Positions 34,786 through 44,215 are shown, numbered from the stretch's first letter. The stretch is 64,000 bases of DNA from Bradyrhizobium sp. ORS 278 (GCF_000026145.1 NC_009445.1:1488001-1552000); one strand, 5' to 3'. The notes: generated by a model not told the origin, from the letters alone. Program-made: numbers and translations.

Positions 34786-35207
34786 ACGCCACGGGTTCGA
34801 ACAGTCAGATCTGCATTTCGCGACGGCGCCGACCCTTACGTACGGTGGTGTGGGAGGGGAGGAGTCGCGAGACTCCCCCCTATCCCGATTCAGTCGATAC
34901 CCTGTCTTCCCTGCGCCCTCTCGTGACAAGGAGGGAGATCAAACCGGATCATCTCGGGCACAATCGTGCCGCGAGCTCGTCTCGCGCTGCTCGCTATGCT
35001 GATCGGAAGATCCTAATTCTGCGCGGAAAAGGCTGCACGCGCCGAATATTCGGGCACCGCTTGCCACACCTGCTTCACCTTGTCGGCGCAAATTCGCCCC
35101 GGATGAATCCCTAAAACCGAGGTAAGCCCAGCAAAAGTAAGATTTTGGCAATCAATCAAACGCTAACTAAGGTTACCAAGGGCTCAACGTCATCCGGAGA
35201 CTTGAAC
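34786..35207. other. 422-bp intergenic region
   Basis: No convincing gene. It contains a likely remnant of a group II intron end (34834-34890), a G-rich stretch, and the leader of the next gene with CCGGAG 8 bases before its GTG. A short plus-strand reading frame (34845-35114) has no family features and is probably incidental. Confidence 0.6.
34834..34890 (+). mobile_element. Possible 3' end relic of a group II intron
   Basis: The string CCTTACGTACGGTGGTGTGG, then a G-rich hairpin (GGAGTC / GACTCC around GCGA) and CCTATCCCGATT, resemble the end of domain V and domain VI of bacterial group II introns. The first half of domain V and the reverse transcriptase are missing. It follows the barrel gene stop by about 50 bases. 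Resemblance is from memory and not aligned. Confidence 0.35.
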
Positions 35208-37127
35208 GTGAGCGAGCAAAAGGCCGAACAGACCAGCCTTGGCATGACCGATCCGGGCATCGCCACTGCTGAGCCGGCGCTGAAGACCTCTGCGTCCGCC
35301 GATGGTGTCCACGTCGCGGAGCCGGCCTCGGCGCCGCTCCCACCGGCGATGATCGCGCCCGATCATGAAGCTCCGCTCGCGGATCGGCCCACCGCCGATG
35401 TGAAAGCCGCGCCCGAACTGGTGGCCGAAACGCCGGAGGCCAAGCCTGAGCTCGTCCTGGTCCAGGCCGTCCCGGCCGCGGCCGACGTGAAAGCCGAGCC
35501 GGCAGCGTTCGAGGCGGCGAAGCCGGAGGCCGGCAAGCCCGAGCCGAAGCGGCTTGACCTGGTCAAGTCGGAGCAGGCCAGGGCGGAGGCGATGAAGCCG
35601 GAGCCGACCAAGCCTGAGGTGACCAAGCCTGAGGTGACGAAGGCTGATGTGAGCAAGGTTGGGGGCGCCAAAACGTCTCAGGTCAAGGCGGGGCCGGGCG
35701 CCGCGAAGTCACCGTCGACCATCCTTGATCTCATCAGAACCGAGCCTGTCAAATCTGAGCCGGTCAAGGTCATGACGGCGGCGGGTGATCTGCTGAAGGT
35801 CGAGACGCCCAAGCTGTCGACGCTCGCCAGTAACGCGCCCAAGATCGGGCCATTGGGCACGACTGCGCAGAAAACGGAAGCGGCGGCCAAGCCGCAGGCG
35901 CCGGTCAAGGCGGAGGCGCCGAGCAAGCCGGCTGCCAAGCCCGAGCCGGTTGTCAAAGCCGAGCCGACCGCCAGGCCTGAGCCAGTCATCAAGCCCGAGC
36001 AGGTCATGAAGCCGGAGCAGGCCGTCAAGACCGAGGCTGCCATCAAGCCGGAGCTTTTCGCCAAGCCCGATGCTTTGATCAAGCCAGATACTCCGATCAA
36101 GCCCGAGCCGCCGGCCAAGCGTCCGGTCATGCCTGCGGATACCTCCGCCGCCGCAGCCAGCGCGGCAGCGATGGCCGGGGCTGCGGTTGACAAGGCCACC
36201 GCCTGGGCCAAGGCCAAACTGAAGGCCGAACCGCTCAAATCCGATCCGAGCGCCAAGCCGTCGCCGGCTCCCATGTCGGCGGCTGCCGGCGGACCACTGC
36301 CGCCGGCGGGCAAGGCTTCGTCGTCCCGTGGGATGCCGGCTGGCCGGGTCGGGCTTCCGGCGATTGCCGCGGTCGTGCTGCTGGCCATGGTGGTCGGCGG
36401 CGTCGCCGGGGGCCTCGTGACAGCCACCTTCGTCGATCGCTCCGGTGCCAGCATGGCCGACGGAAGCTCGACCGGCGCCGCCGATCCGTCGCTGAGCGCG
36501 GCGATCTCGCGGATCGACAATGAGATCGCGACCCTCAAGGCCAATCTCGACCAGGCCAACCAGACAAGCCTGGTCGAGCTCAACAAATCGTCCGAGCGTC
36601 TCGACCGGCTCGAGAAGGTGCTGGGCGATCTGGCGACGAAGTCGTCGGGCAAGCCAAGCGAATTGCAGCGGCTCAGCGAAGCCGTGGAGCGGTTGCGCGC
36701 CGCGCAGGCCTCGGCGGCTACGCCGGTGCCCGCGCGTGATACCACCGCATCCGTGCCGCAGCAGGCGCTCGGCGCGATCAACGCCGCGGTGCCGCCGTCC
36801 GGTGTGCCGATCCGGCAGGAGGCGAGCCGGGCCGAGCCTGCGAAGACGGCAGACGCGAATCCGGCCCAGCCGGGCAGGACTGAGCCGAACCGGACCGACG
36901 CGGCACGGGCTGAGGCTCCCCGCGCCGAGACCAACAAGCCCAAGGTCGTGGAAGGCTGGGTGCTGCGTGATGTCGGCCGCGGCGGCGCGCTGATCGAGGG
37001 TCGCGGCGGGCTTTACGAGGTCTATGCCGGCGATCCCGTGCCCGGCCTCGGCAAGGTCGATGCGATCCGCAAGCAGGACGGGCGCTGGGTAGTCTACACG
37101 ACGAAGGGGCTTGTGGTCGCGCGCTGA
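35208..37127 (+). CDS. Lys/Pro/Glu-rich single-pass membrane protein
   Basis: About 639 residues. The first 380 are low-complexity, dominated by Ala, Pro, Lys and Glu with many KPE, KAE and KPD units (for example IKPEQVMKPEQAVKTEA). One membrane helix follows near residues 383-405 (IAAVVLLAMVVGGVAGGL), then a coiled-coil-like stretch (DNEIATLKANLDQANQ...), another Pro/Ala linker, and a folded-looking end (VEGWVLRDVGRGGALIEG, GDPVPGLGKVDAI, GRWVVYTTKGLVV). The tail probably lies in the periplasm, with a TolA- or TonB-like spacer in the cytoplasm. GTG 35208 has GGAG upstream; a TTG 63 bases earlier is possible. Function unknown. Confidence 0.78.
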   Translation: MSEQKAEQTSLGMTDPGIATAEPALKTSASADGVHVAEPASAPLPPAMIAPDHEAPLADRPTADVKAAPELVAETPEAKPELVLVQAVPAAADVKAEPAAFEAAKPEAGKPEPKRLDLVKSEQARAEAMKPEPTKPEVTKPEVTKADVSKVGGAKTSQVKAGPGAAKSPSTILDLIRTEPVKSEPVKVMTAAGDLLKVETPKLSTLASNAPKIGPLGTTAQKTEAAAKPQAPVKAEAPSKPAAKPEPVVKAEPTARPEPVIKPEQVMKPEQAVKTEAAIKPELFAKPDALIKPDTPIKPEPPAKRPVMPADTSAAAASAAAMAGAAVDKATAWAKAKLKAEPLKSDPSAKPSPAPMSAAAGGPLPPAGKASSSRGMPAGRVGLPAIAAVVLLAMVVGGVAGGLVTATFVDRSGASMADGSSTGAADPSLSAAISRIDNEIATLKANLDQANQTSLVELNKSSERLDRLEKVLGDLATKSSGKPSELQRLSEAVERLRAAQASAATPVPARDTTASVPQQALGAINAAVPPSGVPIRQEASRAEPAKTADANPAQPGRTEPNRTDAARAEAPRAETNKPKVVEGWVLRDVGRGGALIEGRGGLYEVYAGDPVPGLGKVDAIRKQDGRWVVYTTKGLVVAR

Positions 37128-37154
37128 CGAGCCATCTCTTGCGTGAGCGGATTC

Positions 37155-37190
37155 GACGAGGCGCCTCACCGCGACGTGAGGCGCCTCGTC
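37155..37190. terminator. Strong hairpin, possible terminator
   Basis: Two 15-base arms (GACGAGGCGCCTCAC and its exact complement) enclose a 6-base loop, 27 bases after the stop of the membrane protein gene. There is no T-run after it on the plus strand, so termination would need Rho or be partial. It could also be a regulatory stem for the next gene. Confidence 0.5.
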
Positions 37191-37307
37191 GCACATTTGT
37201 CCGCCGCTGCCGCCTTTCGGCTATGTTCGGCGCCTAGCAAACCGGCGCGCGGCGGCGAGGATGATGGGGTCGGCTCGCGCGGTCTGGTTCGGAAGAGGAG
37301 GCGCGTC

Positions 37308-38852
37308 GTGCGACAGTTGGTAGTTGGCCTGGCCCTGCTGTGCTGCAGCTCGCTCGCATATGCCGACGAGAGTCCGCCGCTCGAGCGCGGCACCGCGATC
37401 CTGGAGCCGTCAGCGCTGCGCGCGCTCGACAGCGGCCCGTTTGGTCTCGGCCGCATGCTCGCAAAGGCGGGCGATGCGCCGCTGACCGACGCCGCGCTGT
37501 TCGCGCTGCCGTCGATGCAGCCCGTACGTAAGGGTCTGGAGGCCGAGTTCGACCGCTACGTCGAGGCGCACAATGCGACGCTGCCGAACGAGAGCATCGG
37601 CGTCGGCAATGCCTATGCCTTCCAGCTGTTCGACCGCGCCATGCTGGACTCGCCCGACGCCCGCTTCCTGCTGGCCGGCGTGGTGAACCGCATGGACCGC
37701 GCCTTCGTCGATCCCGAGCATTGCGGCGAGGTGCGGCTGTTGTATCGGCTGACGCGGACAACGCCGCCCGAGGCCAGGAACGGCGAGGTGGCCTCGCCAC
37801 GGCTGCCGATGACCTTGAACATCGTGCTCACGGCGCGCAGCGACGCAGAGGCGAAGAGCAACATGCCGAGTTGCGCCGACATCGCCAAACGCTGGCTTGC
37901 GACATCGGATCTGCAACTGACCGGTCCTGAGCTGGCTGCGAAGCTGACCGCGCCGGACGGGCCGCTGGCGCTGATCAGGCCGGAGAACATCCACCGCATC
38001 GAGACCAATCTGCAGATCGCGCATGCGCCGAAATCGGCGATCCGCGACTTCCGCACCGACTACATGATGAAGGTGTTCGACTATCAGGCCGCGAGCCGGA
38101 CTTTCGAGGAGGCGGTGCTCGAGGATCAAATCGATCGCGACCGGCTGCTGGCGGACGCCGCGCTGGCCGGTGAGTTCAAGGCCTGGCTGCTCGATCCCGT
38201 GCATCTCGGCGAGCTCGATCGCGGCATGGCCGTCATCCCCGACAAGTTCCTCGCCAAGGTCGCTGTCGCGCCGACGCCGACAGGCTTCGTCAATTCCGAC
38301 ATGCTGCCGGCCTATGGGCTGGTGCAGAGCGAGGCGGGCGGGGCAGGCGTCGTGTTCAGCGAGGCCGACGTGGTCGGAGCGCTGGAGAAGGCGGCCGCGC
38401 AGGGCGTCGCCTTGCAGAACATCCAGTCGGTCGCGGGCTTCGAGCGCCGCCTCAACGATTCCAGCTGCGGCGGCTGCCATCAGACCCGCGGCATCGGCGG
38501 CTTCCATTTCCCCGGCGTCGACTGGATGGCGGAGAAGCCGTCCAATACGGTCGTGGTGCCCGGCTCGCCGCATTTCTTCGGCGACCAGGTCCGCCGCCGC
38601 GACATCCTCACCGCTTTTGCCGAGGGCCGAACCCCGGACTTTTCGCGCGGCTTCGCCAGTCGCCCGCAGCTGCGCGGCAGCGATGAGTTGTCAGGCACCG
38701 TCTACAATGACGGCTGGGGCGGGCATTGCTATGCGAACCGCGACGGCGCCGACAACGACAAGAGCTTCTCGCGCTGGACCTGCGCGGCAAACCTATCCTG
38801 TCAGACCGGTCCGGCGACGCGGTTCGGCATGTGCTTCATCGCGACGCGCTAG
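37308..38852 (+). CDS. Exported protein with a CXXCH haem-type motif
   Basis: About 514 residues. A signal peptide (RQLVVGLALLCCSSLAYA) is followed by a long unassigned region, with a single CGGCH near residue 388 in DSSCGGCHQTRGIGGFHFPG. This is the c-type cytochrome attachment motif. Axial-ligand partners are not obvious, so whether haem is bound is uncertain. Paired Cys elsewhere (CGEVRLLY, CADIAKRW, GHCYANRDG) might form disulfides. GTG 37308 has GAGGAGG upstream; the longer frame is unlikely. Possibly functionally linked to the membrane protein gene before it, though a strong hairpin separates them. Confidence 0.72.
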   Translation: MRQLVVGLALLCCSSLAYADESPPLERGTAILEPSALRALDSGPFGLGRMLAKAGDAPLTDAALFALPSMQPVRKGLEAEFDRYVEAHNATLPNESIGVGNAYAFQLFDRAMLDSPDARFLLAGVVNRMDRAFVDPEHCGEVRLLYRLTRTTPPEARNGEVASPRLPMTLNIVLTARSDAEAKSNMPSCADIAKRWLATSDLQLTGPELAAKLTAPDGPLALIRPENIHRIETNLQIAHAPKSAIRDFRTDYMMKVFDYQAASRTFEEAVLEDQIDRDRLLADAALAGEFKAWLLDPVHLGELDRGMAVIPDKFLAKVAVAPTPTGFVNSDMLPAYGLVQSEAGGAGVVFSEADVVGALEKAAAQGVALQNIQSVAGFERRLNDSSCGGCHQTRGIGGFHFPGVDWMAEKPSNTVVVPGSPHFFGDQVRRRDILTAFAEGRTPDFSRGFASRPQLRGSDELSGTVYNDGWGGHCYANRDGADNDKSFSRWTCAANLSCQTGPATRFGMCFIATR

Positions 38853-38856
38853 CTGC

Positions 38857-40065
38857 TCAGGCCACGGCGCCGCGGGCACGCAAGCCGCGGATGGCCTGCT
38901 CGTCGAAGCCGGCGCCGCGCAGGATCTCGTCGCTGTGCTCGCCGACGCCGGGCGGCTTGCGCGGCGCGACCTTACGCTGGCCGTCGATGAAGATCGGGCT
39001 GTTGACGGTCAGCATGGTGTCGTTCTCGAACGGCACCAGCACCTCGTTCTCGATCATCTGCCTGTCGTTCGGGATATCATCGAGAATGCCGACCACGCCA
39101 AACACCAGCCCGCTGCCGTCGAGGATCTTGCGCCATTCGGCAAGCGGCCTGGTCGCGAACACCGCGTCGAATTCGTGGATCAGCTCGACCGAGCGGGCGT
39201 GGCGATCGGCCTTGGTCCGGAAGCGCGGATCGTTGATCAGGTCCTCGCGTCCCAGGCAGCGGGCGAGGATCGGCCACTGCTTCTCCTCGTTGAGCAGCGA
39301 CAGCATGATCCAGCGGCCATCCTGGCACTGGTAGTGGTTGGCCACCGCGTTCAGCGCCCGCTCGCGCGGCCGCCGCTCCACGAAGGTCGCGCCGCACAGC
39401 TTGGCCTGGGCCAGCACGGACGCCGCCCACACCCCGTTCGCCATCAGATTGGAGGCGACGTGGCAGCCCTTGCCGGTCCGCTCGCGTTGATACAGTGCCG
39501 TGACGATCGCGCCATAGAACGCCATTGCGCACGGATGGTCGCCCATGCCGGCCACGGAGCGCGCCGGTGTCGTGGTCTCGTCGGCGCGGACAAGGTCCAT
39601 CAGCCCGGACCGCGCCCAATAGGCGTTGCTGTCGAAACCGGGCTTGTCCGCCTCCTCGCCCTTCTCGCCATACCCCGTAAACGACGCATAGATCAGTCGC
39701 GGATTGAGCGGCCCGAGCCTTTCGTAGGTCAGGCCGAGCTTGGCTCGCACCGAGGGTGGGAAGTTGGTGATGAAGACGTCGGCACCGCCGACCAGCCGCT
39801 GCAGCACGGCCTGTGCGTCGGGCTTCGACAGGTCGAGGGCGATGCTGCGCTTGTTGCGGGCTTCGAGGTACCAGGCGTAGTTGTGCTCGCTGCGCGGATA
39901 GCCGGGCAGGTTCGGCAAATTGCGGTAGGGATCCCCGGCGCCAGGTGGCTCGATCTTGATGACGTCGGCACCAAAATCGGAAAGCACGGTCGCCGCGGCG
40001 GGGGCTGCGATGAAGCTCGCGCAATCCAGCACTTTCAGGCCGTAAAAAATGCCCTTGTCGTCCAT
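38857..40065 (-). CDS. CaiB/BaiF family III CoA transferase
   Basis: About 402 residues, normal for the family. N-terminal LKVLDCASFIAAPAAATVLSDFGADVIKIEPP is the class III signature, the catalytic Asp lies in AGMGDHPCAM, and RTGKGCHVASNLMANGVW follows. It moves CoA between an acyl-CoA donor and a carboxylic acid such as oxalate, succinate or an aromatic acid. The frame is open to 40131, but ATG 40065 (MDDKGIFYG) suits the family. It is convergent with the CXXCH gene, 4 bases between stops, and no partner catabolic gene is adjacent. Confidence 0.87.
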   Translation of the reverse strand: MDDKGIFYGLKVLDCASFIAAPAAATVLSDFGADVIKIEPPGAGDPYRNLPNLPGYPRSEHNYAWYLEARNKRSIALDLSKPDAQAVLQRLVGGADVFITNFPPSVRAKLGLTYERLGPLNPRLIYASFTGYGEKGEEADKPGFDSNAYWARSGLMDLVRADETTTPARSVAGMGDHPCAMAFYGAIVTALYQRERTGKGCHVASNLMANGVWAASVLAQAKLCGATFVERRPRERALNAVANHYQCQDGRWIMLSLLNEEKQWPILARCLGREDLINDPRFRTKADRHARSVELIHEFDAVFATRPLAEWRKILDGSGLVFGVVGILDDIPNDRQMIENEVLVPFENDTMLTVNSPIFIDGQRKVAPRKPPGVGEHSDEILRGAGFDEQAIRGLRARGAVA

Positions 40066-40317
40066 GAGGCGTCGCTCCCGTCGATTGTTTCCGCGCGCTG
40101 GAATTTCTTCATCGGCGCGGTTCGACGGCATTTGACCCCAGGTCGGGCGGTCGAGGCAATGGCGCGAAGCGGGTTCTAACTACAAACAAGCGTCAGTATG
40201 GCCAGGAGCGGGCACCGCTCCTGTTTGAAATCTTGGTGCCTCGTGTCTCGCTGGCCCGGTGAGCGAAACGATGAACGCCGAAAAGCCGCGAGGCGGAATG
40301 GCGCGGAACGGCGTTGG

Positions 40318-40518
40318 CTACACCTTCAGGTTCTCGGCGGAGCTTCTGCCGCGATTGGCGATCTCCTCGTATTCGATCGTCTGACCCTCGTTGAGGGTCG
40401 CGAGCCCGGCCTTCTGAACTGCAGAAATATGGACGAAAATGTCTTTGCCCCCGGCCGCCGGCTGAATGAAGCCGTAGCCCTTGGTCGGGTTGAACCACTT
40501 GACCGTACCTTTAGCCAT
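40318..40518 (-). CDS. cspA: Cold-shock protein (CspA family)
   Basis: About 66 residues, one cold-shock domain. It has the RNA-binding motifs KGYGFIQP (RNP1) and DIFVHISAV (RNP2) and begins [14 protein letters not shown]. It binds single-stranded RNA and DNA, melting structure. ATG 40518 has GGAGG just upstream. The 233-bp gap before it (to the cyclase stop at 40752) presumably includes its promoter and 5' leader; such leaders often fold as temperature sensors, which I cannot verify here. Transcribed in the same direction as the cyclase gene. Confidence 0.95.
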   Translation of the reverse strand: MAKGTVKWFNPTKGYGFIQPAAGGKDIFVHISAVQKAGLATLNEGQTIEYEEIANRGRSSAENLKV

Positions 40519-40751
40519 ACGTTGCCTCCGCGGGATCAATCCAGTTCGGGCCTTAGGTCCCCGCAAACCATGCGGCCCCGGAAAATGAGAATACTGCGGT
40601 TGCGGCAGGCTTGATAGCGTAAACAGCGGGCGCTTTTAATCCGAAGTGATCGATATCGTGGCGGCTTTGCGGCTTTTTGGCCGCTCGTCGCCGCTTGACC
40701 GCAACCTGTCTTGGTAGGACAGGACAAGCCTCCGACAGGTTCAACGAAACC

Positions 40752-42485
40752 TTATGCCGCCTCGCCATCACCGATCGATGTCCGCTCTGCCAGCTCGGCC
40801 GCATCCAGGGCCGTCCTGACCCGCATCGGCTCGGCGCGGCCGCGGATCTCGACCTCGTGCTGGGGCAGCATCCCCGCAGCAAGTCCGGCGCGCGCGTAGA
40901 CCTCGTCGGAAACGATCACCTGGCATCCGAGCATCTTGGTCAGATCCTGCAGCCGCGACGCGACATTGACGGCGTCGCCGAGCGCGGTGAACACCATGTG
41001 GTCGCGATAGCCGATCTCGCCGACGATCACCTCGCCGCCGTGGATGCCGATGCCGAAGCCGATCGGGTCCTGCAGGTCGTGGCTGAGCACGGCATTGAGC
41101 TCGGCGATGTTCGTTGCGATCGCGTGAGCGGCCCGGACCGCCTGCCTGCAGGCGAGTTGAGGATCGACGGCCAATCCGAACAGCGCCAGCATGCCGTCGC
41201 CGACGAACTGATTGGGCTGGCCGCCATGGCTCAGGACGGCCTGAGAGACAGCGCCGAGAAAGCGGTTGACGATGAAGACGACGTCGAACGGCAACCGCTT
41301 CTCGGCGAGGCTGGTCGATCCGCGCATGTCGACGAACAGGCTGACGAGATAGCGCTCCTGCCCGATCCCGCTGCGTTGACCGCCGCGCTCGGCAGGCGCC
41401 AGGTTCGGCATGAACAGCTGAAAGAAAGACAGATCGTTGGTGGGGCGCAGCTGGCAGGCCAGCCTGATCGAGGGATCGTCGACACCGACCTGCGCCAGCA
41501 CGAACGCCTCGCGCGGCGAGGGGGCCGGCAATCCGCTGGTATCGCCGATCACCCTGATGCGGCAGGTCGAGCAGCGCGCGCGGCCGCCGCAGGTGCTGGC
41601 ATGCGGCACGTGATTTCGATGGCTGGCCTCGAGCACCGAAAGCCCCTTCGGCACGCGAATGACACGCCCGTTGTTGTAGGACAGGGTCACCATGCCGCCG
41701 CGTCGCTCCTGCAGGGTGCGAACGAAGCGGGCCGCGAGCGCGGTACCGATCAAGCCGAGATAGCCGATCAGGAAGCCGTTCATGATCGTATCGAGCTCGG
41801 CCTGCTCCGCAGGAGTGCCCGTCTGTCTCGAAGAGAGGTTCTCTGCGCGCCACTGGGCGGTCGCGCTGGCGCTGATGACGTCACGGCCGCCGCGGTAGAA
41901 GCCGAGCAGCGCCAGCGCAGGGATCAGCACCGCGCACGCCAGCAGCCACGGCGCCGCGCGCTGATAAAACGGCTTCAGCCGTAGCCAGAAATGCAGGCCG
42001 ATGCAGCCATGCGTCCATGACGTCAGCAGCGCTGTCGACATCAGCCAGACACGCCATGAGGGGCCTGCCCAGTAGGAATACAAAACCTGCGGGTAGAGCT
42101 TTTCCTGTCCGTACAGCGTCTGGCCCAGCCGGACACCGGCGATGTGGCTGAAGATCAGCGCAGGAATGCTGAGTCCCAGCACCAGCTGCAGCGGCTCCAA
42201 GGTGGTGCGGCTGAACTGTCGGCGCTGGTACAGCGCCCATACGCCAAGACCGCCATGCGTGAGAACGGCAGCATAGAACAGCACGGCCACAGGGAGGAAC
42301 TGCCAGACCGCGAGGTGATAGCCGACGCCGGCGGCGAGCGCGTCCAGCGAGATGTTGCCGAGTGCGTGGTTGAGAAAGTGGCTCAGCAGATAGCTGAAGA
42401 GAATGATGCCGCAGATCAGGCGCACCTGCCGCACGCCGATGCCGCGCAGGGTGGTCCGGAGACGATGGGAGGTCGAAAGGGTCAT
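40752..42485 (-). CDS. Membrane adenylate cyclase fused to a [2Fe-2S] ferredoxin domain
   Basis: About 577 residues in three parts. Residues 20-250 hold about six membrane helices with many His (SHFLNHALG at 35-43, H57, H77, H114, H159, H165), recalling haem-binding succinate dehydrogenase membrane subunits. Residues 265-345 are a ferredoxin with Cys 299, 305, 308 and 344 (CX5CX2C...C, adrenodoxin-like spacing). Residues 378-545 are a class III cyclase with metal-binding Asp in LFVDMRGS (D386) and FVGDGMLALFG (D430), and the transition-state Asn and Arg in GDAVNVASR (N507, R511). It should make cAMP under control of the redox state of the cluster, the haem or the quinone pool. The start has only a weak ribosome binding site. 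Related proteins occur in rhizobia. Confidence 0.88.
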   Translation of the reverse strand: MTLSTSHRLRTTLRGIGVRQVRLICGIILFSYLLSHFLNHALGNISLDALAAGVGYHLAVWQFLPVAVLFYAAVLTHGGLGVWALYQRRQFSRTTLEPLQLVLGLSIPALIFSHIAGVRLGQTLYGQEKLYPQVLYSYWAGPSWRVWLMSTALLTSWTHGCIGLHFWLRLKPFYQRAAPWLLACAVLIPALALLGFYRGGRDVISASATAQWRAENLSSRQTGTPAEQAELDTIMNGFLIGYLGLIGTALAARFVRTLQERRGGMVTLSYNNGRVIRVPKGLSVLEASHRNHVPHASTCGGRARCSTCRIRVIGDTSGLPAPSPREAFVLAQVGVDDPSIRLACQLRPTNDLSFFQLFMPNLAPAERGGQRSGIGQERYLVSLFVDMRGSTSLAEKRLPFDVVFIVNRFLGAVSQAVLSHGGQPNQFVGDGMLALFGLAVDPQLACRQAVRAAHAIATNIAELNAVLSHDLQDPIGFGIGIHGGEVIVGEIGYRDHMVFTALGDAVNVASRLQDLTKMLGCQVIVSDEVYARAGLAAGMLPQHEVEIRGRAEPMRVRTALDAAELAERTSIGDGEAA

Positions 42486-42541
42486 GCGGTCCGTGTGGAA
42501 GTGAGCCGCGATGCTAGAGATTTATTCCCGGACAGCCTAGT

Positions 42542-44215
42542 GTGGCGCGGGACGATGGCACAGCGGCGATGCCGACGGCTCGATATGTTGACTCGCCGGG
42601 CGGAGTCAGGGAAAAGCGCCGCGTGACGGCCTTGTTCCCCAATACCGACAGCCCGACTGCGCGCTCGCTGCGTGCCGCGTGGGTGACGGCTGCGGGGATC
42701 ATCGCCGGTATGACGATCATGAGAATCGTCTATGCTGACGCGCTGGATCTGCGGACTGACGAGGCGTATTACTGGACCTGGTCCAAAGAGCTGCAGCTCT
42801 GCTTCCTCGATCATCCGCCGATGATCGCATGGTTCGTCCGGTTCGGGACCGCGCTGTTCGGCGACACCAATCTCGGCGTGCGCTTCGGCGGCATCGTCGC
42901 GATGGCCGCGTCGCAACTCCTGCTCGCTGATATCGTTCGCCGCGTCACCCACGACGCCCGCGCCGTGATCCTTGCGGTGCTGCTGCCGGAGGCCGCGCTC
43001 TATTACGGTCTGCTGATGGCCAAGGTCGCGCCTGATATCGCCGCGATCCCTTTTGCGCTGGCGATGGTCTGGGCGCTGGTGCGGCTGACAGAGAGTGACG
43101 ACGGCCGCTGGTGGCTCGCGGCCGGCCTGTTCGGCGGGCTCGCGCTGCTGTCCAAATTCACCGTCGTCATGCTGCTGCCCGCGGTGGCGGCGTTCCTGCT
43201 CGTGCCGGCTTGGCGCGGCCGCTGGCTCGCCAGCCCGTATCCCTGGTGCGGGGCACTGATTGCGTTGGCCGTTTTCTCGCCCGTGCTGATCTGGAATGCG
43301 CAGCATGACTGGGCCTCGTTCCGGTTCCAGTTCGTCCGTGCGACCGCGCCGCGTGATTTTTCCGTGCGGACGCTCGGTGATTATCTCGGGCTGCAGTTCG
43401 GGCAAGTCGGCTTCGTGCTGTTTCCGGTCACGCTCACGGCTCTGACGCTCACGGCCTGGCGCGGCTTTCGCGCACGCGAGCCCGTCGCCATCCTGCTGTC
43501 GACTGCGGTGCTGGTGCCGTTTCTGTATTTCCTCTGGAAGTCGCTCACGCTGCGGATCGGTGATACCTGGCCGATGTTCATGTGGCCGATCGGCTTTGCC
43601 GCGGTAGCTATCAACATCGTGAAGCTGCAGACGGCGGGCGCGCCGGCCTGGTTCATCCGCTCGTCCGTGCGCTGGGCGCGCATCGCGGTCGGCACCGGGA
43701 TGGCAATGGTGGTTCTGATTTTCCTGTACTACGTCGCTGCTCCCTGGAATTTCCTCGGCCGCACCGATCCGATCGGGGCCGAGGCGGGCTATCGGCAGGT
43801 GGCGGCGCGGGTCGAGCAGGAGCTGGAAAAAACCGGCGCGAGCTGGATCGCGACCTCCGACTATCGCACCTATGCGATGATGCGCTGGTTCTTCAGGGGG
43901 CGCGTGCCGGTGGTCCAGATCAACGAGCGCGCCCGCTTCATGGGGTTTCGTGATCCCGGCATCGGCTTGATTGCAGGACATCCGGGCCTCTATGTCGTGC
44001 GGGAGCCGGACAGCACCGGCCCCCTGCTGGCGGGCACGACGGCGCGCCGCGAGCGGCTCGACACGGTGGAGCGGAGCTGGCGCGGCGTGGTCACGGACAG
44101 CTACGCATTGGACAGGCTGACCGGCTGGACGCCGGAGCTGTCGCCGCCGCCGGACTCGCCTTTCTATCAGTGGCGCTGGCTCGCCGGCGATCTCGACAAC
44201 AAGCCGCGTGGCTGA
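42542..44215 (+). CDS. Glycosyltransferase family 39 / ArnT-like membrane protein
   Basis: Up to 557 residues with about ten membrane helices. The first luminal loop has the catalytic DE pair in LRTDEAYYWTWSKEL, followed by the family HPPMIAWFVR, typical of polyprenyl-phosphate-dependent transferases that modify lipid A or glycans. The C-terminal soluble part (VVREPDSTGPLLAGT...) is short. The start is uncertain: GTG 42542, ATG 42569 and GTG 42623 are all in frame, and none has a strong ribosome binding site. It is divergent from the cyclase by about 56 bases. Its stop directly abuts the stop of the convergent YcjF-like gene. Confidence 0.82.
   Translation: MARDDGTAAMPTARYVDSPGGVREKRRVTALFPNTDSPTARSLRAAWVTAAGIIAGMTIMRIVYADALDLRTDEAYYWTWSKELQLCFLDHPPMIAWFVRFGTALFGDTNLGVRFGGIVAMAASQLLLADIVRRVTHDARAVILAVLLPEAALYYGLLMAKVAPDIAAIPFALAMVWALVRLTESDDGRWWLAAGLFGGLALLSKFTVVMLLPAVAAFLLVPAWRGRWLASPYPWCGALIALAVFSPVLIWNAQHDWASFRFQFVRATAPRDFSVRTLGDYLGLQFGQVGFVLFPVTLTALTLTAWRGFRAREPVAILLSTAVLVPFLYFLWKSLTLRIGDTWPMFMWPIGFAAVAINIVKLQTAGAPAWFIRSSVRWARIAVGTGMAMVVLIFLYYVAAPWNFLGRTDPIGAEAGYRQVAARVEQELEKTGASWIATSDYRTYAMMRWFFRGRVPVVQINERARFMGFRDPGIGLIAGHPGLYVVREPDSTGPLLAGTTARRERLDTVERSWRGVVTDSYALDRLTGWTPELSPPPDSPFYQWRWLAGDLDNKPRG

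Noticed and set aside
34845..35114. A plus-strand 89-codon frame before the Lys/Pro/Glu-rich gene
   Set aside because: It starts inside the possible intron relic and shows no family or signal features.
35709..37196. Minus-strand frames opposite the Lys/Pro/Glu-rich protein
   Set aside because: Repeat-driven. The plus-strand frame has a start signal, a membrane helix and a folded-looking end; the minus-strand frames have none.
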